Source: Flavobacterium sp. J372 (GTDB lineage: Bacteria > Bacteroidota > Bacteroidia > Flavobacteriales > Flavobacteriaceae). From it: a stretch of 64,000 nt of DNA. The translations under genes and the position numbers were made by a program. Of this stretch, positions 1 to 9,160 are shown piece after piece. The notes under the pieces were generated by a model. It was not told the origin of the DNA, searched no databases, and saw nothing but the letters and a program-made list of their open reading frames with translations. The stretch's first letter is position 1; the number at the start of each line of letters is the position of its first letter. The stretch covers positions 3,008,001 through 3,072,000 of the forward strand of contig NZ_JAJOMZ010000004.1 of the NCBI RefSeq assembly GCF_024699965.1, in the 5' to 3' direction.

Positions 1-798
1 GCTGCCTTCTTACTGCTTTTTACAGCTGCCGTTTTTGCGCAGGAGCTTACTGTTCCCGCAAAATTCCTGTCAAAGTTTGATGCAGGGCCGCAGCAGTTTT
101 TGGGCACAGACGCTTTCGGGGCACGCTACAGCATTGCCGATAATGAATACAGGAAGTTAACGGAAAATTCCTTACAAAAGTATAAGAACCTGCAGTTGGG
201 CGCCATAACCCGCGTTGACCTTCAGAACCCGTTACAAGTAGTACTGTTTTACAAGCGGTTCAATACTGTGGTCTTGCTTGATAACCAGGCAAACGAGACA
301 CGCCGCATCAATTTTAATGACCTTGGCAAGCCCAATGAAACCATGAATCCTATTGTTGCCGATGCCGTAGGCCTTGCCAGCCAGAACAGGCTTTGGGTGT
401 ACGACATCAATACGCTGCAGCTTGGATTGTTTGATTTTGTACAGAATACCTTCAGGGCAATAACGCCACCGTTCCGCGACACTATTAAACATTACCAAAG
501 CGATTACAATTATTTCTGGTGGATAGATGTTACGGGCAAATGCTTCAGGGCAAACCTTTTCGGGAAGATTGATTTTTTGGGGAATGTTCCTGAAAATGAT
601 GCGGTAACCATAGTTTCAAACAGGTACGCCATGCTACGAAAAGGCGACACTTTAAGCCTTTACGACATGGAGACCCAAAAGCACACGCCGATTGCCATTG
701 CTGAAAAAACTTTTGAGAGTTTCCAATATTCCGGCGAGATTTTATCTATTTTTACAGGCACTCAAATCACGAACTATAAAATAACTTTACCCAGATAA
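1..798 (+). CDS. Exported hypothetical protein, 5' end cut off by window
   Basis: The reading frame is open from base 1. The first codons read AAFLLLFTAAVFAQ, the hydrophobic core and cleavage region of a signal peptide, so the gene begins just before the window and the internal TTG at 100 is not the start. About 265 residues are visible. The mature part has regularly spaced short hydrophobic strands and Trp/Tyr/Asp turns (NRLWVYDINTLQLGLFDF), suggesting a beta-propeller-like fold, but I recognise no family. The stop codon TAA (796-798) overlaps the ATG of the deoxynucleoside kinase by one base, so the two are translationally coupled. Role unknown; probably periplasmic. Confidence 0.75.
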   Translation, partial: AAFLLLFTAAVFAQELTVPAKFLSKFDAGPQQFLGTDAFGARYSIADNEYRKLTENSLQKYKNLQLGAITRVDLQNPLQVVLFYKRFNTVVLLDNQANETRRINFNDLGKPNETMNPIVADAVGLASQNRLWVYDINTLQLGLFDFVQNTFRAITPPFRDTIKHYQSDYNYFWWIDVTGKCFRANLFGKIDFLGNVPENDAVTIVSNRYAMLRKGDTLSLYDMETQKHTPIAIAEKTFESFQYSGEILSIFTGTQITNYKITLPR

Positions 799-1412
799 TG
801 CATATAGCTGTAGCCGGAAACATTGGCGCCGGAAAGACCACTCTCACAGGGCTTTTGGCCAAACATTTTAAATGGGAACCTCACTATGAAGACGTGGTGG
901 ACAACCCGTATCTCGATGATTTTTACCACCAGATGGAGCGTTGGTCTTTCAACCTGCAGATATACTTTTTGAACAGCCGTTTCAGCCAGATTTTGCAGAT
1001 TCGCGAAAGCGGTAAAAACATAATCCAGGACCGGACGATTTATGAAGATTCGCACATATTTGCGCCTAACCTCCATGCCATGGGCCTGATGACCAACCGC
1101 GACTATAATAATTACAAATCGCTTTTTGAGCTGATGGAAAAGCTGGTAGCACCTCCTGATTTGCTTATTTATCTCCGCAGTTCTATCCCAAATCTTGTAA
1201 AACAGATTCACAAACGCGGCCGAGATTATGAAAATTCTATTTCAATTGATTACCTGAGCCGACTGAACGAGCGCTACGAAGCGTGGATTCACAGTTATGA
1301 CAAAGGCAAGCTGCTGATCATTGATGTAGATAATATCAACTTCGTGGATAACCCGGAAGATCTGGGCGACATCATCAACAGAATTAATGCGCAGGTGAAC
1401 GGACTCTTTTAG
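798..1412 (+). CDS. Deoxynucleoside kinase (dNK family)
   Basis: Phosphorylates deoxynucleosides to monophosphates in the salvage pathway (cytosolic). The 204-residue protein has the P-loop GNIGAGKTT at residues 7-15, a probable catalytic Glu in HYED near residue 31, the DRS-like motif as IIQDRTIYED at 75-84, a LIYLR strand at 123-127 and the Arg-rich lid KRGRDYE at 139-145. Length and motif order match bacterial dGK/dAK-type enzymes; substrate preference cannot be told from sequence. It is coupled to the preceding exported protein by a TAATG overlap and followed by a terminator. Confidence 0.9.
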   Translation: MHIAVAGNIGAGKTTLTGLLAKHFKWEPHYEDVVDNPYLDDFYHQMERWSFNLQIYFLNSRFSQILQIRESGKNIIQDRTIYEDSHIFAPNLHAMGLMTNRDYNNYKSLFELMEKLVAPPDLLIYLRSSIPNLVKQIHKRGRDYENSISIDYLSRLNERYEAWIHSYDKGKLLIIDVDNINFVDNPEDLGDIINRINAQVNGLF

Positions 1413-1527
1413 TTTGAAAGTTGACTTACTCACCTGTAAACTTAACTAAGAAAAAATTTTGAAATACGGCTATGTTAATGGTTTCTTAAATACTGCACTC
1501 ACATTTCCTCAGCATACAACAAAATAA

Positions 1528-1560
1528 AATGCCTTTCACTTACATGAAAGGCATTTTTAT
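1528..1560. terminator. Rho-independent terminator between convergent genes
   Basis: The stem AATGCCTTTCA / TGAAAGGCATT has a 6-base loop and is followed by T-rich sequence on the plus strand and preceded by an A-rich stretch. It lies between the deoxynucleoside kinase and the convergent pyrophosphatase gene and can serve both directions. Confidence 0.85.
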
Positions 1561-1581
1561 TCTTACTAAAATAAATGTTAA

Positions 1582-4014
1582 CTACTTCTCTTTCCTGAAC
1601 GCATCTATTTGCGAGTTCACTTCAGCTTCGGTGCCTTCAAAAACTTTTTCATCATGAGTCACCTCGTCATCGTTAGATACAGATACGATATGCACTGTAG
1701 CCCTCACCTTTCCGTCAGCCATCGTTTGCTTGTCAATTGTAACCTCACGGCTTGATTCCTGAGCTGTTACTACAGGTTTACCCTCTTCATCAACTACAAC
1801 CGTCTGAACTGAACTAACGCCTGTTGCCGTTGTTTCAGCACTGTGTCCGCCCAATATTGGTGCGATTACAAGCCCGATAAGGCATGTTAGCTTAATCAGG
1901 ATGTTCATTGACGGGCCTGAGGTGTCTTTGAACGGGTCACCCACCGTATCGCCTGTTACAGCGGCTTTATGCGCGTCTGAGCCCTTGTATGTCATCTCGC
2001 CATTAATCATTACACCTGCCTCGAACGATTTTTTAGCGTTGTCCCATGCACCACCGGCGTTATTCTGGAACACAGCCCAAAGCACACCCGATACCGTTAC
2101 ACCTGCCATATAGCCCCCAAGCATCTCTGCAACAAGCTGATAGTCTTCAGGATAAATAAGCATTCCTATCAATACGATTGCGATTGGGAAGCCGATTGTA
2201 AGTATTCCAGGCAGCATCATTTCACGAAGTGCGGCTTTGGTTGAAATTTCAACACATTTGCCATACTGCGGCTTGCCTGTACCTTCCATAATTCCCGGAA
2301 TTTCTCGGAACTGGCGGCGCACTTCATACACCATATCCATCGCCGCTTTACCTACCGAATTCATTGCCAATGCCGAAAATACTACCGGCACCATACCGCC
2401 TATAAATAGCATTGCCAGTACCGGAGCCTTGAAGATGTTTATACCGTCAATGCCCGTAAACGTTACGTATGCCGCGAAAAGTGCCAGCGATGTAAGTGCA
2501 GCCGAAGCAATGGCAAAGCCTTTACCTGTAGCCGCTGTGGTGTTACCCACCGAGTCTAAAATGTCGGTACGGGTACGCACTTCTTTAGGTAGTTCGCTCA
2601 TTTCTGCGATACCACCCGCGTTATCTGAAATTGGTCCGAAAGCATCGATGGCCAGCTGCATTGCCGTAGTTGCCATCATGGCCGAAGCTGCAAGCGCAAC
2701 ACCGTAAAATCCTGCAAATGCGTAAGATGCCCATATTGCACCTGCAAAAAGCAATATCGTAGGGAACGTTGAAACCATGCCCGTTGCAAGCCCTGCAATA
2801 ATGTTGGTACCGGCGCCTGTGCTTGATTTTTGTACGATAGCGAGGATCGGCTTTTTACCCAAGCCAGTGTAATATTCTGTTACTGAAGAGATAACGCCGC
2901 CAACAACAAGGCCAACAAGCGTTGCGTAGAATACCCTCATTGATGAAATTTCCATAGTGCCTTCGCCATAGAATGTCATTTGCATTACGTCAGGCAGCAT
3001 GTAGTCAACCAGGAAAAAACATGAAACGGCTACCAGTATGATAGACACCCAGTTACCTATGTTTAGCGCGCCCTGTACCTGGGCTTCTTTGGCGTTATTA
3101 TCTTTAATGCGAACCAGCATTGTACCGATTATCGAGAACAAAATACCGAAACCTGCAATAGCCATAGGCAATAATATAGGGCCGATACCGCCGAATGCAT
3201 CATTAATGCTTCCGCCCATGTCTTTAATTACGTAGTTACCAAGCACCATCGCCGCAAGCACCGTTGCTACATATGAGCCGAAAAGGTCGGCTCCCATACC
3301 TGCTACATCACCTACGTTATCGCCTACGTTATCAGCAATTGTAGCCGGGTTACGCGGGTCATCTTCAGGGATTCCTGCTTCTACTTTACCTACAAGGTCA
3401 GCGCCAACGTCAGCTGCCTTTGTATAGATACCGCCACCTACACGGGCAAAAAGCGCAATAGACTCAGCGCCAAGCGAAAAGCCCGCAAGGGTTTCAAGAA
3501 CTATGGTCATATCCATGGTGTTCGTCCAGACACCACCCATGAAATAATGGAAGAAAAATATAAAGAATGCTGTAAGCCCAAGTACTGCAAGGCCTGCAAC
3601 ACCAAGACCCATTACGGTACCTCCGCCAAAAGATACCTTAAGTGCCTGCGGAAGGCTGCTGCGCGCTGCCTGAGTTGTCCTTACGTTTGTTTTGGTGGCT
3701 ATTTTCATGCCCATATTACCTGCCAGCGCAGAGAATATCGCCCCGAAAATGAATGCCACAATAATAAGCATATCAGTTGTCGGCACAATGTAAGCAATGG
3801 CTGCCAGGGCAATACTCGCCACTACTACAAAGATAGCAAGGAGCCTGTATTCTGCCTTCAGGAAAGCCAGCGCCCCTTCATAGATGTAATCTGAGATTTC
3901 TTTCATCTTGCCATCCCCTGCATCCTGCTTTAACACCCATGAGCGCTTTGCGGCCATAAACAGCAGCCCCAGCAGCGCCATGGCAGCAGGTACATAAATC
4001 ATAATTGAATCCAT
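1582..4014 (-). CDS. hppA: Membrane-bound ion-translocating pyrophosphatase
   Basis: Couples hydrolysis of pyrophosphate to H+ and/or Na+ pumping across the inner membrane. The protein has 810 residues and about 16 hydrophobic helices. The catalytic block is clear: [11 protein letters not shown] at 202-212 and the [19 protein letters not shown] region at 218-236. The [10 protein letters not shown] segment carries Ala where K+-independent enzymes carry Lys, so this should be the K+-dependent class. A Glu in the sixth-helix segment GFSLGAES (Glu184) is in the area that decides H+ versus Na+ specificity; I cannot assign the ion. Odd feature: after the last helix (ending PILGG) there is an 87-residue hydrophilic tail (724-810) not present in the plant or Thermotoga enzymes. 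A soluble pyrophosphatase lies just upstream. Confidence 0.96.
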   Translation of the reverse strand: MDSIMIYVPAAMALLGLLFMAAKRSWVLKQDAGDGKMKEISDYIYEGALAFLKAEYRLLAIFVVVASIALAAIAYIVPTTDMLIIVAFIFGAIFSALAGNMGMKIATKTNVRTTQAARSSLPQALKVSFGGGTVMGLGVAGLAVLGLTAFFIFFFHYFMGGVWTNTMDMTIVLETLAGFSLGAESIALFARVGGGIYTKAADVGADLVGKVEAGIPEDDPRNPATIADNVGDNVGDVAGMGADLFGSYVATVLAAMVLGNYVIKDMGGSINDAFGGIGPILLPMAIAGFGILFSIIGTMLVRIKDNNAKEAQVQGALNIGNWVSIILVAVSCFFLVDYMLPDVMQMTFYGEGTMEISSMRVFYATLVGLVVGGVISSVTEYYTGLGKKPILAIVQKSSTGAGTNIIAGLATGMVSTFPTILLFAGAIWASYAFAGFYGVALAASAMMATTAMQLAIDAFGPISDNAGGIAEMSELPKEVRTRTDILDSVGNTTAATGKGFAIASAALTSLALFAAYVTFTGIDGINIFKAPVLAMLFIGGMVPVVFSALAMNSVGKAAMDMVYEVRRQFREIPGIMEGTGKPQYGKCVEISTKAALREMMLPGILTIGFPIAIVLIGMLIYPEDYQLVAEMLGGYMAGVTVSGVLWAVFQNNAGGAWDNAKKSFEAGVMINGEMTYKGSDAHKAAVTGDTVGDPFKDTSGPSMNILIKLTCLIGLVIAPILGGHSAETTATGVSSVQTVVVDEEGKPVVTAQESSREVTIDKQTMADGKVRATVHIVSVSNDDEVTHDEKVFEGTEAEVNSQIDAFRKEK

Positions 4015-4079
4015 AGAATAAATAGTTTTTTGGTTTGGTTGTTAAAATATTTGTATATAACGACACCAAGATAAACAAA

Positions 4080-4112
4080 AAAAGCAATACTCTCTACAGA
4101 ATATTGCTTTTT
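4080..4112 (-). terminator. Terminator after the soluble pyrophosphatase gene
   Basis: An inverted repeat AAAGCAATA / TATTGCTTT is flanked by A-rich and T-rich tracts. Read on the minus strand, it lies between the ppa stop and the hppA start and ends in a T run, so the two pyrophosphatase genes are probably separate or only partly coupled transcripts. Confidence 0.75.
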
Positions 4113-4135
4113 ACTTATTTTATTATGAAGTATTC

Positions 4136-4666
4136 TTAGCTTATGCTAAAAAGCCCAGCAGGCTTGTTTTCCATTGAAGCGAAACGTGCAATACATTCGT
4201 CAATAATGGCATGGGCTTCATTCACGTCTCCCCATCCTTCAACATCAACTTTCTTTTGCTCAAGGTCTTTGTATACCTGGAAAAAGTGCTCAATTTCCTT
4301 CAAAAGGTGCGGGTTCATATCGCTTAGGTCCTGAAGCTTGTTCCAAACAGGGTCGCTTACCGGCACACATACAATTTTCTCATCCGGGCCTTTTTCATCT
4401 GCCATGTGGAAAACGCCTATTGGCTTAACCTCCATTACACAACCCGGGAAAGTAGGCTCAGTTACAAGCACAAGAACATCAAGCGGGTCACCGTCAAGCG
4501 CCAGTGTTTCAGGTATAAAACCGTAATCTGCAGGGTACATCATGCTTGAGAAAAGCATCCTGTCATAACGGATTTTCTTCAGCCTGAAATCATATTCATA
4601 TTTGTTCCTGCTTCCCTTCGGTATTTCGATAAGAACATCGAAAGATTGTAATTTTGCTTTCGTCAT
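4136..4666 (-). CDS. ppa: Soluble inorganic pyrophosphatase (family I)
   Basis: Hydrolyses pyrophosphate to two phosphates in the cytosol, pulling biosynthetic reactions forward. The 176-residue length is normal for family I. The substrate-binding segment EIPKGSRNKYEYD is at 14-26 and the signature DGDPLDVLV at 58-66, with metal-binding aspartates. It sits 121 bp upstream of the membrane pyrophosphatase on the same strand, with a terminator between. A near-perfect Bacteroidota promoter precedes it, so expression is probably constitutive and strong. Confidence 0.96.
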   Translation of the reverse strand: MTKAKLQSFDVLIEIPKGSRNKYEYDFRLKKIRYDRMLFSSMMYPADYGFIPETLALDGDPLDVLVLVTEPTFPGCVMEVKPIGVFHMADEKGPDEKIVCVPVSDPVWNKLQDLSDMNPHLLKEIEHFFQVYKDLEQKKVDVEGWGDVNEAHAIIDECIARFASMENKPAGLFSIS

Positions 4667-4703
4667 TGTATTTTTTTACTTTATTTCAATAAAATTGCGG
4701 GTG

Positions 4704-4733
4704 CAAAAGTAAGCCAAAATAATTCTCCTGCAA
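4704..4733 (-). promoter_or_regulatory. Bacteroidota-type promoter of ppa
   Basis: On the minus strand, TTG is followed by 19 bases and TACTTTTG, matching the known -33 TTG / -7 TANNTTTG consensus. The -7 element ends 38 bases before the ppa start codon. Confidence 0.75.
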
Positions 4734-4780
4734 GTTAAAACCCGTTAAAACACAAGCGAAAACGATAGATTTACAATTAT

Positions 4781-5383
4781 TTAATGCGGGAATTTTCGCC
4801 CACGCTTTTCAAGGTAGTAATGCCATAGTAAAAATGCAGCGGCTGTTCGGTAGGGAGACCATGTTTTGGTAAGCTCAAGAATATCGGCCATCGTTGTTAA
4901 TCCCCATAAATCTTTAATGGATGCCAGTATACCGATATCTCCCAAAGGCAATATATCCGGAGAGCGAAGGCTAAACATCAGGTACACATCTATCGTCCAG
5001 TTGCCAATGCCTTTGACCTTAATCAGTTCCTGGCGAACATCATCAGGATGCATGGTTTTATATCTTTCAAAACCGACATCACCATGAACAATTGCCTGAG
5101 CAAGAGCCTTTATATAAATAGTCTTTTGCCTCGTGATTCCGCAGGCGCGTATTACTTCGTCAGAAAGCTGTAGTATGTTTTCGGCAGTTAGCTCCAACGC
5201 CGCTTCTTTCAGCTTGTAATATACGGCGCGGGCTGAATTAAGTGAAACCTGCTGCTCCAGTATTGTACGCACCATACTCTCAAAACCTTCAGGCCGGGAC
5301 GGAAAAGAGGGCATACCGTATTCAGCTACAATTTGTGCAAATCGCTCGTCTGCCTCAACAAGTATTTGCACATGCTCTTCCAT
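4781..5383 (-). CDS. DNA-3-methyladenine glycosylase 2 family protein (HhH-GPD)
   Basis: Base-excision repair glycosylase removing alkylated bases. The 200-residue protein is the short AlkA-like core: the helix-hairpin-helix LIKVKGIGNWTID is at 120-132, followed by the Gly/Pro loop and the catalytic aspartate (Asp149 in ILPLGD). There is no C-terminal Cys cluster of an iron-sulfur type, which separates it from endonuclease III and MutY. It is shorter than E. coli AlkA because the N-terminal beta domain is missing. It lies 18 bp from the DUF5686 gene on the same strand, so the two may share a transcript. Confidence 0.9.
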   Translation of the reverse strand: MEEHVQILVEADERFAQIVAEYGMPSFPSRPEGFESMVRTILEQQVSLNSARAVYYKLKEAALELTAENILQLSDEVIRACGITRQKTIYIKALAQAIVHGDVGFERYKTMHPDDVRQELIKVKGIGNWTIDVYLMFSLRSPDILPLGDIGILASIKDLWGLTTMADILELTKTWSPYRTAAAFLLWHYYLEKRGRKFPH

Positions 5384-5402
5384 TACTTAAGCAAAGATTA
5401 TT

Positions 5403-7895
5403 TTAGAAGTGGAAGCCGAAAACCCCTTTCACCGCAAACCTGTTGGCTCCCGGCAGGTCAAGATAGCTGCCACGCCATGCAAAATCTATGCGGAATACCT
5501 TGAATATATTACCGATACCGGCATGGTATTCCCAATACACATCTTCAGGTGCGCGGTACACAATATTTGAAGCATTAAGCCTTATATTACCTTCACTTAC
5601 AGTTCCGTATACGCCTTTTATACCTACAATCTCACGGAGGTTAAGGTCGCGAAGTCCCGGAATCCTTGAGAATAGCCTGCCGTTGAAGTTGTGCTCAAAA
5701 TGCAGAGAAACATATTCATCTGCCACAAATTCATAGTAGTCCATGAGGTTGTAGGTATTTTCAATGATGAAATACGACTGGTTGCCCGGCACAATACCCA
5801 TAAGCCCAAGCGGCACATCGCCAAAAATCTTACCGGCTTCTAGTGTAGTGAATAGTCGGCCGAAGCCACCCACCAACACCGGCTGCTTGTAGTAAAACTG
5901 CAGTTTCTGATATTCAAAATCACTCTCAAGAATACCTTTAATCCCCTGGGTGAAATTAAGGAATATGCGGGCATAATTGTAATCTACATCGCTTCGTTCA
6001 ACACCATAGCCAATTGTCCTCCGGAAAGGCGTATAATCAATCAGGAATCCATATTCATACTGCCTTGTAAAGCCATTTGTACCTTTTGAATGGTCATTGG
6101 GATCTAGATAATAATCAAGGCTGAAGGTATTTGGCGATGCTGACTTCAATGTCCTGTATGAAAAGCTTGTACGGAATACAAGATGTTTCACCGGCTCAAT
6201 CTCAGCTGAAAATGTCGTAAAATTAATATCTGTAAGCTTGCTGTTGTCTCCGCTGGCAAATATGGCAGAAGATGCAAAGCTTCGCCCTAAGACATCATTA
6301 GTTGCTGTGAGGCTCACCCCTATCTGCTCTACATCGCGCCTGTTACCCACAGCCAGGATAATGCGGTTTTTCTCATTCACCATCCATTTACCGCTGATAC
6401 CGTATTTAAAGCGATTGTCTTTAAATCCGTAAGCAGTGTAGCCCTCAATTCGCCAAGGGTCGTTCTGGCTGAAATATGTCCGCCCGCCGGTACGCAGCCT
6501 GAGGCCTTCTACATCATTGTACCCGACCGTTGAGAATATTGGCCCATAGTCAAAATCGCCAATCTGGTAGTAGCCGCTGCCTAACGTAGCCACAATATCA
6601 TAATATCGCCTGAAGCGCGGAACGGTCTTAAGCGTGTCGAGCATCTTATAAATACCGGCCTCATCTTTGTTTAGCTTTTCAAACCGGTTTTGTGCCCAAT
6701 ACTCATCGCCTTTTTGATAAATAGCTTCGTCATTGCGGTTTACATCCTGCCGATAAAAATCCTGGGGTTTTTGTATGTTGAACTGGTGATTACGTGCCAG
6801 GGTAGTACGCTTGCCATATACTCCTTTTGATTTTTCCCGTTTGTTCAGGGCAAAATCAGTCATCATGTGATCACGTGTCAGAAGAAAGACCGAATCGTTC
6901 AGCACCTCAAATTCCTGCTCTATGTAGATATCTTTCACCCAGTTGATGTTGGCGTTTCTGCTAACCGACATATCGATTTTCTTGATTGCATAAGTAGTAT
7001 CATTCACCCAGAAGCTACCTTTGAAAGTAAGTTCATTCTTCCGCCTGGGGTAGAAAACTATGTTGTAGCACCATTTATTATCGATATAGCTGCTATCGGC
7101 CAGTACATAATTATATACATTAATACCTGTGCGTGACAGCGGACTCACAAAATCTTTATCAAAAAGCTTTAAGTAATTGTCGTAGATATCGTAATCAGCG
7201 TAAAGGTCTTTTATAAATGCAATTATCTGCTGGTTGTTGCTAAAGCCTGAATTTTTATTGGCTTTGGTTATCTCCTTTTTGCTGTTAGTAGTATTATCGC
7301 CGTACACTTCTCCAAGACTTTCATTGATGAAGATTGGCAGGTAAGTTTTACCCGTAACGTTTGATGTATCAACGTATTTGAAAATAAACTCCATACCCTT
7401 AAACAGCTTGCTCTGCATCATGGTACTGTCAATGCTGTTCATATCAAATTCTACTTTCTCGTATTTTTCATACTGGTACTGGTCAAACATGTACAAGCCA
7501 TTTTTGCGGCGGCGTTCCCATATCTTTCGCAGAATATCTATTGCAGGATTATTTTTCTTGGACGTTTTACCGCCATAAACCTGTACTTCTTTAAGCATTT
7601 GGCCGGCTCCAAGAGATATTTTCAGGTCATAGTTTACAGACTTTTCCAACGGTACTTCCTTTACCGGATAACCTACAAAATTTACCACTAGTGTACTGCG
7701 GCTTTCTTTTGACTCAAGGTAAAACTTTCCGTTCTCGTCAGTAATAACCCCTTCAGTTGTCCCTTTAAAATAAACGTTGGCATAAGGTACCGGGGTGGCA
7801 GTATCATCAAGCACAATACCGCTCACTTTGGTCTGCGCAAAAGCAGCGCTTACAGTAAGCAGCAAAAGGCAGGCAACAATAAAAATCTTTTTCAT
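5403..7895 (-). CDS. DUF5686 / CarboxypepD_reg-like outer-membrane protein
   Basis: The 830-residue protein starts with a signal peptide (MKKIFIVACLLLLTVSAAFAQ). Residues about 23-105 are a carboxypeptidase-regulatory-like beta-sandwich (KVSGIVLDD...GFY-type pattern, PYANVYFKGTTEGVITDENG). The middle matches DUF5686, and the C-terminal half alternates aromatic and polar residues and ends in FAVKGVFGFHF, typical of a beta-barrel closing with Phe. In Bacteroidota such proteins resemble TonB-dependent receptors but lack a plug; their substrate is unknown. The start is set by the signal peptide. I infer an outer-membrane role only. Confidence 0.85.
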   Translation of the reverse strand: MKKIFIVACLLLLTVSAAFAQTKVSGIVLDDTATPVPYANVYFKGTTEGVITDENGKFYLESKESRSTLVVNFVGYPVKEVPLEKSVNYDLKISLGAGQMLKEVQVYGGKTSKKNNPAIDILRKIWERRRKNGLYMFDQYQYEKYEKVEFDMNSIDSTMMQSKLFKGMEFIFKYVDTSNVTGKTYLPIFINESLGEVYGDNTTNSKKEITKANKNSGFSNNQQIIAFIKDLYADYDIYDNYLKLFDKDFVSPLSRTGINVYNYVLADSSYIDNKWCYNIVFYPRRKNELTFKGSFWVNDTTYAIKKIDMSVSRNANINWVKDIYIEQEFEVLNDSVFLLTRDHMMTDFALNKREKSKGVYGKRTTLARNHQFNIQKPQDFYRQDVNRNDEAIYQKGDEYWAQNRFEKLNKDEAGIYKMLDTLKTVPRFRRYYDIVATLGSGYYQIGDFDYGPIFSTVGYNDVEGLRLRTGGRTYFSQNDPWRIEGYTAYGFKDNRFKYGISGKWMVNEKNRIILAVGNRRDVEQIGVSLTATNDVLGRSFASSAIFASGDNSKLTDINFTTFSAEIEPVKHLVFRTSFSYRTLKSASPNTFSLDYYLDPNDHSKGTNGFTRQYEYGFLIDYTPFRRTIGYGVERSDVDYNYARIFLNFTQGIKGILESDFEYQKLQFYYKQPVLVGGFGRLFTTLEAGKIFGDVPLGLMGIVPGNQSYFIIENTYNLMDYYEFVADEYVSLHFEHNFNGRLFSRIPGLRDLNLREIVGIKGVYGTVSEGNIRLNASNIVYRAPEDVYWEYHAGIGNIFKVFRIDFAWRGSYLDLPGANRFAVKGVFGFHF

Positions 7896-7906
7896 GCAGA
7901 AATAAA

Positions 7907-7947
7907 AAACTTCACCGGGCGGGATGCCTGATGAAGTTTCAAATATA
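7907..7947 (-). promoter_or_regulatory. pdhB terminator hairpin overlapping a -7 element for the DUF5686 gene
   Basis: AAACTTCA and TGAAGTTT form an inverted repeat (7907-7939) with a GC-rich interior, so minus-strand transcripts from pdhB can end here. Immediately upstream on the minus strand is TATATTTG (7940-7947), matching the TANNTTTG -7 element, 45 bases before the DUF5686 start. No clear -33 TTG was found. Confidence 0.5.
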
Positions 7948-7959
7948 GATTATATTTTA

Positions 7960-8937
7960 TTACTTGTACATAACTTTTTTGACAGCCTTAACAACATCAC
8001 CAGCGTTAGGAAGCCATTCCTTCAAAAGGTTAGGCGAATATGGGGCTGGCGTATCAGCTGTTGTTATCCTCTGGATAGATGCATCAAGGTAATCAAACGC
8101 ACGCTCCTGAACAATGTATGTTATCTCTGAAGCAACGCTGGCAAACGGCCAAGCCTCTTCAAGAACTACCAGCCTGTTGGTTTTTTTAACCGATTCAAGA
8201 ATGGTGTTATGATCCATAGGGCGAACGGTACGCAGGTCGATGATTTCGCAGCTGATTCCGTCTTTTTCAAGCTCGTCAGCAGCAATGAAAGCTTCTTTGA
8301 TGATTTTACCGAAAGATACGATTGTCACATCTTTACCTTCACGCTTCACATCAGCCACGCCAAGCGGAATAGTGTATTCTCCATCAGGCACTTCGCCTTT
8401 GTCGCCATACATCTGCTCCGATTCCATGAAGATTACCGGGTCATTATCACGGATTGCCGACTTCAATAATCCTTTTGCATCGTAAGGGTTTGATGGTACA
8501 ACTACCTTAAGCCCCGGCGTGTTGGCATACCAGTTTTCAAAAGCCTGAGAGTGCGTTGCAGCAAGCTGCCCTGCTGAAGCTGTAGGCCCGCGGAATACCA
8601 TCGGCATACTGAACTGCCCTGCCGACATCTGGCGCATTTTAGCAGCGTTGTTGATTATCTGGTCAATACCTACAAGAGAGAAGTTGAAGGTCATAAATTC
8701 CACAATTGGCCTGTTGCCATTCATGGCGCTGCCTACCGCGATACCTGCAAAACCAAGCTCGGCAATAGGTGTATCTATAACCCGCTTCGGACCAAATTCA
8801 TCAAGCATTCCTTTAGAGGCTTTATAAGCTCCGTTATATTCGGCAACCTCCTCGCCCATTAAGTATATCGTTTCGTCACGGCGCATCTCTTCGCTCATCG
8901 CTTCGCAAATCGCTTCCCTGAATTGTATGGTCCTCAT
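7960..8937 (-). CDS. pdhB: Pyruvate dehydrogenase E1 component, beta subunit
   Basis: Beta chain of the heterotetrameric thiamine-diphosphate decarboxylase that feeds acetyl groups to the E2 lipoyl domain (pyruvate to acetyl-CoA). The 325-residue length is standard. Visible family motifs are MGEEVAEYNGAYKASKGMLDEFG near the N terminus, the GFAGIAVGSAMNG segment, the FRGPTASAGQLAATHSQ loop, and the C-terminal VVLEEAWPFASVASEI. The alpha subunit and E2/E3 are not in the window, as is common in Flavobacteria where the genes are split. A TATTTTTG -7-like element lies at 8965-8972 on the minus strand. Confidence 0.95.
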   Translation of the reverse strand: MRTIQFREAICEAMSEEMRRDETIYLMGEEVAEYNGAYKASKGMLDEFGPKRVIDTPIAELGFAGIAVGSAMNGNRPIVEFMTFNFSLVGIDQIINNAAKMRQMSAGQFSMPMVFRGPTASAGQLAATHSQAFENWYANTPGLKVVVPSNPYDAKGLLKSAIRDNDPVIFMESEQMYGDKGEVPDGEYTIPLGVADVKREGKDVTIVSFGKIIKEAFIAADELEKDGISCEIIDLRTVRPMDHNTILESVKKTNRLVVLEEAWPFASVASEITYIVQERAFDYLDASIQRITTADTPAPYSPNLLKEWLPNAGDVVKAVKKVMYK

Positions 8938-9160
8938 AGTGTGTTTCCTGATTTAATTGAATGGCAAAAATAATTATTTAAGTTATTATAAGTGTTATCT
9001 TAGAAAAATATTTCATTTCGATATCTATGTCTATTAATGTACGTAAATGCTTAAAAAATTAACATTTAATTAACATTAATGCGTAATTACAAATACTGCT
9101 TTATAATAATTTTACAAAATCAGCTGATAAAAATATTTTACTAACTTCAATTTTTAAAAA
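8938..9160. other. AT-rich divergent intergenic region
   Basis: This stretch separates minus-strand pdhB from the plus-strand cassette at 9161. It is very AT-rich and holds repeated AACATTTAATTAACATTAA-like words near 9060-9080 and a TATTTTTG-type element for pdhB (8965-8972, minus). No ORF, RNA gene or clear terminator was seen. Confidence 0.5.

Noticed and set aside
3547..3894. Plus-strand ORF rich in Cys inside hppA
   Set aside because: It is antisense to an intact conserved coding frame and has no signal or motif of its own.
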